Positions 33,029-40,453 of a stretch of DNA of 41,018 nucleotides are shown here, one piece after another. The notes below the pieces were generated by a model. That model saw nothing but the letters and a program-made list of their open reading frames with translations. It searched no databases and had not been told where the DNA came from. Source of the stretch: a bacterium (GTDB lineage: Bacteria; Elusimicrobiota; Elusimicrobia; UBA1565; UBA9628). Every line of letters begins with the position of its first letter. Position 1 is the stretch's first letter. The stretch spans positions 1 through 41,018 of the forward strand of contig JAJXTZ010000003.1 in NCBI GenBank assembly GCA_021783355.1. Direction: 5' to 3'. The position numbers and the translations under genes are program-made.

Positions 33029-34288
33029 ATGGCCTCCTACCGGGACGTCGAGCGCTGCCGCGTCTGCGGGAACGACGAGCTCGTCCCCCTGCTCTCGCTG
33101 GGCGTGCAGGCCCTGACCGGGGTCTTCCCCCGCGCGCGCGGCGAGCGCGTGACCGCGGGGCCGGTGGACCTCCTGAAGTGCGCCGAGCGCCGGGACGGCT
33201 CGTCCTGCGGCCTGGTCCAGCTCAAGCAGTCGTACGACAAGTCCGAGATGTACGGCTCCGGCTACGGCTACCACTCGGGCCTGAACCAGTCCATGGTCCG
33301 CCACCTGCGCGCGAAGGCCGCCGCGATCCAGGCCCTCGCGCCGCTGCGCCCGGGCGACCTCGTGATCGACATCGGCTCCAACGACGGGACCCTGCTGGGC
33401 GCCTATCCGGCGGACGCCGGCGCGACGCTCGTGGGCATCGACCCGACCGGGGAGAAGTTCCGCAAGTACTACGCGCCGCACGTCCAGCTGATCCCCGAGT
33501 TCTTCTCCGCGAAGTTGGTGCGGGACCGCTTCCCCGGGCGGCGCGCGAAAGTCGTCACCTCGATCGCGATGTTCTACGACCTCGACGCGCCGCTGGAGTT
33601 CATCGCGGAAGTCCGCTCCCTGCTGGCCGACGACGGCGTGTGGACCCTCGAGCAGAGCTACCTGCCGGCGATGATCGAGATGAACGCCTACGACACGATC
33701 TGCCACGAGCATCTCGAGTACTACGGCGCGCGCCAGATGCGCTGGATGCTGGAGCGCTCGGGCCTGAAGGTCGTCGCCGTCGAGCGCAACGCGGTCAACG
33801 GGGGCAGCTTCTCGCTGAGCGTCGCGCGCGCGGAGGCCCCGTATCCCGAGGCGTCGGACGCGTTCGGCGCCCTGCTGAAGGCCGAGGAGGCGTACGCGAC
33901 GCCGGCCCCGTACCGCGCGTTCGCCGCCGCCGTCGCGCGGCACCGCGAGGAGCTTGTCGCCCTGGTCCGCGGCGAGGCCGCCGCGGGCCGGACGATCCTG
34001 GGCTACGGGGCGTCGACGAAGGGCAACGTGATCCTCCAGTACTGCGGGCTGGGGGAGAAGGACATCCCCTGCATCGGCGAGGTCAACGCGGACAAGTTCG
34101 GGGCGTTCACGCCCGGCACGCTGATCCCGATCGTCCCCGAGGCCGAGGTGCGCGCGCGCAAGCCGGACTCCCTCCTGGTCCTGCCCTGGCACTTCAAGGA
34201 CTTCATCGTCGAGAAGGAGTCCGCCTACCTGCGCTCCGGCGGGAAGCTGGTCTTCCCGCTGCCCCGGCTCCACGCCGTCACCGCGTGA
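33029..34288 (+). CDS. Sugar C-methyltransferase (TylCIII/TcaB9-like, zinc-binding N-terminus)
   Basis: 419 residues. An N-terminal zinc-binding domain (Cys10, Cys13, Cys51, Cys60) precedes a SAM-binding core with VIDIGSNDGTLLGAYP. The YDTICHEHLEYY stretch corresponds to the catalytic Tyr/His region of NDP-4-keto-deoxysugar C-methyltransferases. The C-terminal domain has LGYGASTKGNVILQYCGL and LPWHFKDFIVEKE. Family enzymes add a methyl branch at C3 of NDP-4-keto-6-deoxysugars. Gmd, transcribed divergently from the same gap, makes just such a ketosugar, so a branched deoxysugar is a reasonable inference. It overlaps the next gene as GTGA. Confidence 0.9.
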   Translation: MASYRDVERCRVCGNDELVPLLSLGVQALTGVFPRARGERVTAGPVDLLKCAERRDGSSCGLVQLKQSYDKSEMYGSGYGYHSGLNQSMVRHLRAKAAAIQALAPLRPGDLVIDIGSNDGTLLGAYPADAGATLVGIDPTGEKFRKYYAPHVQLIPEFFSAKLVRDRFPGRRAKVVTSIAMFYDLDAPLEFIAEVRSLLADDGVWTLEQSYLPAMIEMNAYDTICHEHLEYYGARQMRWMLERSGLKVVAVERNAVNGGSFSLSVARAEAPYPEASDAFGALLKAEEAYATPAPYRAFAAAVARHREELVALVRGEAAAGRTILGYGASTKGNVILQYCGLGEKDIPCIGEVNADKFGAFTPGTLIPIVPEAEVRARKPDSLLVLPWHFKDFIVEKESAYLRSGGKLVFPLPRLHAVTA

Positions 34289-35085
34289 GGGAGCTGCTCA
34301 AGCGCTGGGTGCCCCGGACCCTGCGCGAGAGGACCTATCCGCTGCGCGAGCGCCTCGGCCGCGTCCCGGTCCACGCCCGCGCCGACGTCCGCCGCTGGCG
34401 CGCGCGGCGCTCCGGCCTCCCGGTCTCGGACTTGACCCTCTTCGAGAAGCGCTACTCGTCGCAGAACGGCGAGGATGGCATCCTCGAGGCGGTCTTCGCG
34501 CTCGTCGGGACGACGAACCGGTACTTCGTCGAGTTCGGCGTGGAGGACGGCCGGGTCTGCAACACCGCGCGCCTGCGCGCGCGCGGCTGGAGCGGGCTGC
34601 AGATGGACCCGCGCGACCCTCCCGGCCCGGGCGTCGCGCGCGAGTTCGTCACCGCCGAGAACATCGAGAGCCTCCTCGAGAAGCACGGCGTGCCGCCGGT
34701 CTTCGACCTTCTGTCCATCGACATCGACGGCAACGACTACTGGGTCTGGAAGGCCATCCGCGCGCGCCGCGCGCGCGTGGTCGTGATCGAGTACAACGCC
34801 ACGGTCCCGCCGTCCGAGAGCCGCACGATCTCCTACGACCCGGCGTTCCGCTGGGACGGGACCGACTACTTCGGCGCGGGCCTGCGCGCGCTGGAGAAGC
34901 TCGGCCGCGAGAAGGGCTATGCGCTCGTCGGCTGCGACAGCCGCGGCGTCAACGCGTTCTTCGTGGACGCCGCGCTGGCCGCGGGGCGCTTCGCGCCGCC
35001 GCCGCTGGAGGCGATGTGCCGCCCGTTCGGTCCGCCCCACGTCGCGCCGCGGCGCGCGCCGGGCCGCGCCTGGGTGGAGGTCTGA
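34285..35085 (+). CDS. FkbM-like putative methyltransferase
   Basis: 266 residues from a GTG in a GTGA overlap; the upstream open frame is noise. The basic N-terminus (about 1-45, many Arg) precedes QNGEDGILEAVFALVG, RYFVEFGVEDGRVCNTARL (in place of a glycine-rich SAM loop), LLSIDIDGNDYWVWKAI and VVVIEYNATVPP. The DIDGNDY and EYN strands resemble FkbM-type sugar O-methyltransferases, but the SAM loop is unusual. I would not claim a reaction. The context is surface sugar modification. Confidence 0.6.
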   Translation: MRELLKRWVPRTLRERTYPLRERLGRVPVHARADVRRWRARRSGLPVSDLTLFEKRYSSQNGEDGILEAVFALVGTTNRYFVEFGVEDGRVCNTARLRARGWSGLQMDPRDPPGPGVAREFVTAENIESLLEKHGVPPVFDLLSIDIDGNDYWVWKAIRARRARVVVIEYNATVPPSESRTISYDPAFRWDGTDYFGAGLRALEKLGREKGYALVGCDSRGVNAFFVDAALAAGRFAPPPLEAMCRPFGPPHVAPRRAPGRAWVEV

Positions 35086-36272
35086 TGGCCGCGCCGCTGT
35101 CGATCGCCCTGGAGCTGGGACTCTACGTCGAGTTCAAGCGCGGCATCGACTACTACGTGGACAACGTCGTCGAGGCGCTGGCCGGCGCCGACGCGCGCAA
35201 CCGCTACCTGCTCTTCTCCTATTTCTTCCGCGACCACGCGCGCAAGGCGGCGCGCCTGCCGCACCCGCCCGCCGCGAACTTCGGGACCCTGTACCGGCGC
35301 TTCCCGGAGTCGCTGGTGCGCGCGCTCGACCTGGAGCGCGGCCTGCCGCTCGTCGAGAAGGGCCTGCTCGCCGGGCGGGGCTTCGACGTGTACCACGTGC
35401 TCGCCGGCGGGCGCCTGCCGCACGTGCGCGGCGCCAAGACCGTCGTGACCTTCTTCGACCTGGCCCCCGAGGCCTTCCCGGTCGACGGCTCCGCGCCGGA
35501 CCCCGGGAGGAAGATCTCCTCCCCGAGCACCTGGGACACCGCGCGTCGCGCCGACCGGCTGGTGGCCACCGGCGACTACACGAAGAACGACCTGATCCGC
35601 TACTACGGCCTGCCGGAGGAGAAGATCGCGGTGATCCCGACCGGGGTCAACCTGAAGGTCTTCCGCGAGCCGTCGGCGGAGGAGCGCGCGCGGGCGCGGG
35701 CGCGCTACGCCCTGCCCGAGAGCTACTTCATGGTGATCGGCCCGTTCGTGCCGCCGCGCCGGACCAACGCGGAGAGCACCGTGCGCGCCTTCGCCGCCCT
35801 GAACCGCGCGGGACGCCTCGCCGGGCGCCGCCTGGTGTTCGTCGGCGCGCGCAACGCGCACCTGGAGGGCCTGCTCGCGCTCGCCGCGGAGCTGGGCGTC
35901 GGGGAGCTCTGCGCGGCGACCGGCTACGCGGCGCTGGAGGACCTGCCCGCGCTCTACGCCCTGTCGGACGGCGTCGTGCATCCGACCAGCGTCGAGGGCT
36001 TCGGGTACGGGCTCGAGGTGCTGGCGTGCGGCGCGCCGTTTCTGACCTCCGACCTGCCGGGGGTGCTGGAGTCCGTCGGCGACGCCGCGCTCGCGGTGAC
36101 GCCCAACGACGTGCCCGCGCTCGTGGAGGCGATGGGCGCGCTGATCGAGGAGCCCGCGCTGCGCGCCGGGCTGCGCGCGAAGGGTCCGGCGCGGGCGGCG
36201 CGCTACTCGTACGCGCGCATCGCCGAGCGGCTCGTCGCGCTCTACGAGAGCCTGGGCCGGGGGGGACGCTGA
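35085..36272 (+). CDS. GT4-family glycosyltransferase
   Basis: 395 residues; ATG at 35085 shares its A with the preceding stop (TGATG) and has GGAGG 5 nt upstream. A longer ATG at 35016 would overlap the previous gene by 70 nt. GT-B fold with FDVYHVLAGGRLPHVRGAKTV, IPTGVNLKVF, MVIGPFVPPRRTNAESTVRAF and HPTSVEGFGYGLEVLACG. The last motif is one residue shorter than usual (E-x6-E instead of E-x7-E), which may shift donor binding. Typical mannosyl- or rhamnosyltransferase-like member; the sugar is unknown. It ends 1 nt before asnB. Confidence 0.9.
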   Translation: MAAPLSIALELGLYVEFKRGIDYYVDNVVEALAGADARNRYLLFSYFFRDHARKAARLPHPPAANFGTLYRRFPESLVRALDLERGLPLVEKGLLAGRGFDVYHVLAGGRLPHVRGAKTVVTFFDLAPEAFPVDGSAPDPGRKISSPSTWDTARRADRLVATGDYTKNDLIRYYGLPEEKIAVIPTGVNLKVFREPSAEERARARARYALPESYFMVIGPFVPPRRTNAESTVRAFAALNRAGRLAGRRLVFVGARNAHLEGLLALAAELGVGELCAATGYAALEDLPALYALSDGVVHPTSVEGFGYGLEVLACGAPFLTSDLPGVLESVGDAALAVTPNDVPALVEAMGALIEEPALRAGLRAKGPARAARYSYARIAERLVALYESLGRGGR

Positions 36273-36273
36273 C

Positions 36274-38196
36274 ATGTGCGGCATCTGCGGCGTGGTGCGC
36301 GGCGGGAGCGGAGCCCCGGACCCCGCGCGCTTGAAGGCGGCCAACGATATGATCCGGCACCGCGGCCCGGACGATGAGGGCTTCTTCGTCGACGGCCCCG
36401 TCGGCCTGGCGATGCGCCGCCTGTCCATCATCGACCTGAGCACCGGCCATCAGCCGCTGTCCTACGCGGACGGGCGCTATTGGATCGTCTTCAACGGCGA
36501 GATCTACAACTACCGCGAGCTGCGCGCCGAGCTGGAGTCGCGCGGGCACCGTTTCAAGACCAAGTCCGACACCGAGGCGATCCTGGCGCTTTACCAGGAG
36601 ATGGGTGGGCGCTGCGTCGAGCGCCTGCGCGGGATGTTCGCCTTCGCGATCTGGGACAAGGGGACGAGGAGGCTCTTCCTCGCGCGCGACCGCATCGGCA
36701 AGAAGCCGCTGGTCTACGCCGAGCGCCCGGACGGGAGCCTGCTGTTCGGCTCGGAGCTGAGGTGCCTGTTCGCGCTGGACCCGGGCCTGCCGCGCGAGAC
36801 CGACCCGGCCGCGATCGACCTGTACCTGTCGCTGCAGTACATCCCCTCCCCGAAGACCGCGTACCGCGGGGTCAAGAAGCTCCCGCCGGGCCACGCGCTG
36901 ACCTGGGAGAGCGGCCGGACGACGGTCGAGCGCTACTGGGACCTGCCGCTGGGCGCCCCGCCGGTCACGCGCGATTACGAGGAGGCCAAGCGCCTGCTGC
37001 GCGAGAAGCTGACCGAGGCGGTCCGCCTGCGCATGATCTCGGACGTGCCGCTGGGCGCGTTCCTGTCGGGCGGGGTGGACTCGTCGATCATCGTCGCGCT
37101 GATGAGCCGCCTGTCGGACAAGCCGGTCAAGACCTTCTCGATCGGTTTCGACGACAAGAAGTTCTCCGAGACGCACTACGCGAAGCTGGTGGCCGACCGC
37201 TACAAGACCGACCACACCGAGTTCGTCGTCAAGCCCGAGATGGCCGACGTCCTGCCCAAGCTCGCCTGGCACTACGGCGAGCCCTACGCCGACGCCTCGG
37301 CCCTGCCCACCTACTACGTGTCGCGCGAGACCCGCCGGTTCGTCACCGTGGCCCTCAACGGCGACGGCGGCGACGAGAACTTCGGCGGCTACCTGCGCTA
37401 CTTCGCGATGAAGGCCGCGCGCGTCGCGGACCTGCTGCCGGGGCCGGCGCTGGCCGCGCTGAAGGCGGGCACCGAGCTGCTCCCCGAGCGCGACGCCCCG
37501 TTCGGGACGATCTGGCGCGCGAAGCGCTTCCTGCGCTCCGCGCTCCTCAACGACCTGCCCGGGCGGCACCTGAAGATGATCGGCTACTTCCACGAGGACG
37601 ACAAGCCTCCGCTGTACGCGCCGGAGTTCGTCGCCGCGCTGGGGGCCGACATGGGCTCGGCCAAGGAGTACATGGCGCGCGCGTTCGACGCCTGCAAGGG
37701 CGAGGACTTCCTCAACCGCCTGCTCTACGTGGACTTCAAGACCTACCTGCCCGAGTGCCTGATGGCCAAGGTGGACATCGCCACGATGGCCTGCTCGCTG
37801 GAGGGGCGCTCGCCGCTGCTCGACCACGAGTTCGTCGAGCTCGCGTTCCGGATGCCCGGCGAGTGGAAGCTCAAGGGCCTGCGCGGCCACAAGCACATCT
37901 TCAAGGACGCCTTCCGCGACCTCCTGCCCGACGAGATCCTCGCGCGCGGCAAGATGGGCTTCGGCATCCCGCTGGGGTCCTGGTTCCGCGGCCCGCTGCG
38001 CGACTACTGGGAGGGCCACTGCCTGTCGCGCGAGGCGCTGGGGCGCGGCTACTTCACGGAGAAAGGCCTGCGCGCGCTCTGGGACGAGCACCAGTCCGGA
38101 CGCCGCGACCAGGGCTACCGGCTCTGGGCGCTCCTGATGCTCGAGCTCTGGCACCGCCACGCGGCGGCCGGCGCGGAGCCGGGCGCCTCCTGCTGA
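36274..38196 (+). CDS. asnB: Glutamine-hydrolysing asparagine synthase (AsnB family)
   Basis: 640 residues. Class II glutaminase domain with nucleophile Cys2 (MCGICGVV), RHRGPDDEG and FNGEIYNYRELR. The C-terminal synthetase domain has the PP-loop SGGVDSS at 265-271, SIGFDDKKFSETHYA, LNGDGGDENFGGY and SPLLDHEF. True AsnB makes asparagine; many homologues in polysaccharide clusters are thought to amidate carboxyl groups of sugars or glycans. This gene is last in an operon of sugar enzymes, so the amidation role is a real alternative. It converges on the FkbM gene with 1 nt between stops and no hairpin. Confidence 0.93.
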   Translation: MCGICGVVRGGSGAPDPARLKAANDMIRHRGPDDEGFFVDGPVGLAMRRLSIIDLSTGHQPLSYADGRYWIVFNGEIYNYRELRAELESRGHRFKTKSDTEAILALYQEMGGRCVERLRGMFAFAIWDKGTRRLFLARDRIGKKPLVYAERPDGSLLFGSELRCLFALDPGLPRETDPAAIDLYLSLQYIPSPKTAYRGVKKLPPGHALTWESGRTTVERYWDLPLGAPPVTRDYEEAKRLLREKLTEAVRLRMISDVPLGAFLSGGVDSSIIVALMSRLSDKPVKTFSIGFDDKKFSETHYAKLVADRYKTDHTEFVVKPEMADVLPKLAWHYGEPYADASALPTYYVSRETRRFVTVALNGDGGDENFGGYLRYFAMKAARVADLLPGPALAALKAGTELLPERDAPFGTIWRAKRFLRSALLNDLPGRHLKMIGYFHEDDKPPLYAPEFVAALGADMGSAKEYMARAFDACKGEDFLNRLLYVDFKTYLPECLMAKVDIATMACSLEGRSPLLDHEFVELAFRMPGEWKLKGLRGHKHIFKDAFRDLLPDEILARGKMGFGIPLGSWFRGPLRDYWEGHCLSREALGRGYFTEKGLRALWDEHQSGRRDQGYRLWALLMLELWHRHAAAGAEPGASC

Positions 38197-38197
38197 C

Positions 38198-39010
38198 CTA
38201 GGACGGGCGGGACGCCTCGAGGATCGCGCTCCCCGGGGCCTCGGAGACCAGGCGGCAGGAGAACCCCAGCGCCTCCAGCCGGCGGCGGACCTCGGCCGGG
38301 TCCACGCGCGGCGGGTGGACCTCCAGCACGACGCGGCGCGTCCGGGCCAGGGTCTCGGGGGCGCCGTCCATCACGCTCAGCTCGGCTCCCTCCACGTCGA
38401 TCTTCAGATGGTCCACGGGGCCGACTCCCTCCTCCTCGAGGACGTCGTCGAGGCGGCGCACGCGCACGGGGACGGCGGCGCGCCCGGCGGACGCGTGCAG
38501 GGTGTCGGCGGCGGGGTTGTCCGCGGCGTCGTCGGCGACGAAGAGCTCGGCGCGGCCCTCGGCGCCGGCCAGCGCGCAGTCGCGGCGGCTCACCCAGGGG
38601 ACGGCGTTGGCCGCCAGGTTGCGGTCCAGAAGCTCGCGCGTGCGCGGCGAGGGCTCGAAGCAGACCACGCGGCCCGTCGGCCCCACGCGGCGCGCGGCCA
38701 TCAGCGTGAAGGCCCCGATGTGGGCGCCGGCGTCCACGACCGTCTGGCCGGGGAGGATCTCGGCGCCGGAATAGGCGCCGCGCTCGTAGACCTCGTCGAC
38801 GATGCACTGGTCGTGCGGGCGGACCAGCAGGACCGTCCCGTCGGGCATGCGCCGGCGCGTCAGCCAGGTCCGGCTCTTGAGCCCGCGCAGGCCGGTGAGC
38901 CCGACGAGCCGGTCGAAGCGCTCCCGGCCCAGGACCGCGCGGCCCGCGGCCCGCAGCGCGGTCCAGACGCCCTGCGCCGCGGCGAAGAGCGCGACTTTCA
39001 GGCTCTCCAT
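38198..39010 (-). CDS. FkbM-family methyltransferase
   Basis: 270 residues. SAM motif VVDAGAHIGAFTLMAARRVG, then RVVCFEPSPRTRELLDRNLAAN and HLKIDVEGAELSVMDGA, the core of FkbM-type O-methyltransferases, which methylate hydroxyls of sugars and polyketides. An N-terminal helix (about 1-50) may be amphipathic. It follows the next methyltransferase by 4 nt in a MarC - methyltransferase - FkbM unit and meets asnB tail to tail. Confidence 0.9.
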   Translation of the reverse strand: MESLKVALFAAAQGVWTALRAAGRAVLGRERFDRLVGLTGLRGLKSRTWLTRRRMPDGTVLLVRPHDQCIVDEVYERGAYSGAEILPGQTVVDAGAHIGAFTLMAARRVGPTGRVVCFEPSPRTRELLDRNLAANAVPWVSRRDCALAGAEGRAELFVADDAADNPAADTLHASAGRAAVPVRVRRLDDVLEEEGVGPVDHLKIDVEGAELSVMDGAPETLARTRRVVLEVHPPRVDPAEVRRRLEALGFSCRLVSEAPGSAILEASRPS

Positions 39011-39014
39011 GCGC

Positions 39015-39764
39015 CTAGGCGCGGGTCCCGGTCCGCCGGGCCCGGAAGATCAGGTTCGGGGTCAGCAGGGCGCCCTCGTGCGCGTAGGACTCGGCGAAGA
39101 GGTAGAGGCGCAGCGCGGCGCGCAGGGGCTTCCACAGCAGCCAGCGCAGGAGGCTGCGCGCGCCGGTGACGACGGGCTCCTCGGCGCGGACCTCGATCGC
39201 GTCGAAGCCGGCGGCGCGCAAGGCCTGGCGCAGGCTGTTCGCCGTGAACGCGAGCTCGTGCGTGAGGTCGCCGTAGCGGACGCGCCCCCAGGCCACGCCG
39301 TCCGCGTTGGGCACGCGGCCGACGAACGCGGAGTCCGGCCCGGGGACCAGCGCCGCGGCGACCAGGTCCAGCAGGGGAAAGAGCTCGTCCTTGCGGAAAT
39401 GCTCGAGGAAGTCGACGGCGACGACGCAGGCGCAGGACCCGGGGCGCGCGCGCAGCGCCTCGACGGCGTCGCCGCGGACCGCCTCGACGGTCCCGCGCGC
39501 CCGCGCGGCGGCCAGCGAGCCCTCGTCCCGCTCGACGCCCTCGATCGCGCGATGCCCGCGCGCGCGCAGGAAGCGCAGGAAGGCGCCCGCGCCGCAGCCG
39601 AGCTCCAGGATCCTCGCGCCGCGGTCCTCCGGAAGGAATCGCCCGAAGTGGCTCTCGAGGACGCGCGGGTCGGGGTCCGCCGCGGTCGCGTCCGGAGCGG
39701 CCGCCCCGTGGGTGCGGGAGTAGTCGCGGTAGAGCCGTTCGCGGTAGTCTTCGTGGAGGGGCAT
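39015..39764 (-). CDS. Class I SAM-dependent methyltransferase
   Basis: 249 residues. ILELGCGAGAFLRFLRARG is motif I; GVERDEGSLAAAR, CVVAVDFLEHFRKDELFPLL and VPNADG mark the later strands, as in Methyltransf_11/23 proteins. The last 60 residues carry a hydrophobic Leu/Arg segment. 15 nt after the MarC gene, 4 nt before FkbM. Likely surface-sugar or lipid methylation by context; substrate unknown. Confidence 0.87.
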   Translation of the reverse strand: MPLHEDYRERLYRDYSRTHGAAAPDATAADPDPRVLESHFGRFLPEDRGARILELGCGAGAFLRFLRARGHRAIEGVERDEGSLAAARARGTVEAVRGDAVEALRARPGSCACVVAVDFLEHFRKDELFPLLDLVAAALVPGPDSAFVGRVPNADGVAWGRVRYGDLTHELAFTANSLRQALRAAGFDAIEVRAEEPVVTGARSLLRWLLWKPLRAALRLYLFAESYAHEGALLTPNLIFRARRTGTRA

Positions 39765-39779
39765 GAGGCCGGGCCGCCG

Positions 39780-40391
39780 TCAGCCGATCTTGAGCGCCGA
39801 GAGGATGAACTGCACGCCGATCGCGGCCAGCAGGAGGCCCATCAGGCGCGTGACGATGTTCAGGAAGATCGGGGAGAGCTTCTTGGCGCTCTCGGCGGCC
39901 AGGGTCAGCGTCCAGTAGCTGGCGAGGGCGACCAGCGCGATCAGCGCGAAGAACACCGCCTTGTGGGCGAGCGTCGTCGCGCGTCCGGCCAGCACGATGG
40001 AGGTGGTGATCGCGCCGGGGCCCGCCAGCAGGGGGACGGCGAGCGGCGTGATCGCGATGTCCTCCTTGCTCATGCCCTCGGCGACTTCCTCGGGCGTCTC
40101 CTTCAGCGGCGACTTCTGCGCGCGCAGCATGTCCAGCGCCGAGAGCAGCAGGACCAGCCCGCCCGCGATCTGGAACGCGCTGAGCGTGATGCCGAACAGA
40201 TGAAAGATCGACGGGCCCAGCAGGGCGAAGGCCGCCAGCACGCCCGCCGTCGTGATGCACGCGGTGCGGGCCATGCGGCGCCGCGCGCCGGGGGGGTCGT
40301 TGGAGGTCATCGCCAGGAAGGTGGGGATGGCCGCGAACGGGTCCACGATCGCGAACAGCGAGCCGAAGGTCAGGAACGCGTACTCGAGCAT
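39780..40391 (-). CDS. MarC-family integral membrane protein (UPF0056)
   Basis: 203 residues from the ATG at 40391. Six transmembrane helices; FAIVDPFAAIPTFLAMT, ALDMLRAQ and AITPLAVPLLAGPGAITTSIVLAG are the MarC/YchE signatures. The function of the family is not settled (it was once called multiple antibiotic resistance). An ATG at 40400 is in frame, but it overlaps the likely -10 (TAGAAT, 40399-40404), so a transcript from that promoter would begin at or near 40391. It is the first gene of a unit with two methyltransferases, with no obvious functional link. Confidence 0.9.
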   Translation of the reverse strand: MLEYAFLTFGSLFAIVDPFAAIPTFLAMTSNDPPGARRRMARTACITTAGVLAAFALLGPSIFHLFGITLSAFQIAGGLVLLLSALDMLRAQKSPLKETPEEVAEGMSKEDIAITPLAVPLLAGPGAITTSIVLAGRATTLAHKAVFFALIALVALASYWTLTLAAESAKKLSPIFLNIVTRLMGLLLAAIGVQFILSALKIG

Positions 40392-40398
40392 CGCGCGC

Positions 40399-40404
40399 AT
40401 TCTA
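40399..40404 (-). promoter_or_regulatory. -10 box of the MarC operon
   Basis: Minus strand TAGAAT (5/6 match) after an A-rich run (CAAAAAAGC), followed by GCGCGCG and the ATG at 40391: 7-nt gap, leaderless or nearly so. No TG extension here. It decides the choice of the shorter MarC start. Confidence 0.5.
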
Positions 40405-40438
40405 GCTTTTTTGCCGGGCGCGGCCCCGCGCCGCGCTT

Positions 40439-40447
40439 TGATACGAT
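40439..40447 (+). promoter_or_regulatory. Extended -10 of the GT9 gene, leaderless start predicted
   Basis: TGA-TACGAT, 4/6 match with TG extension, then AGGGCC and GTG: 6-nt gap, putting +1 on the G of GTG. The rest of the 40401-40453 gap is a GC-rich run (GCGCGGCCCCGCGCCGCGC) able to form a hairpin. Confidence 0.5.
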
Positions 40448-40453
40448 AGGGCC

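Noticed and set aside
35728-38160. An 810-codon minus-strand open frame opposite the GT4 and asnB genes
   Set aside because: It crosses the boundary between two well-recognised plus-strand genes and its translation matches nothing; a GC-skew artefact.
40405-40440. GC-rich inverted sequence between MarC and GT9 as a terminator
   Set aside because: Both neighbouring genes are transcribed away from it, so no transcript needs to end there. It is more likely promoter spacer or an operator.
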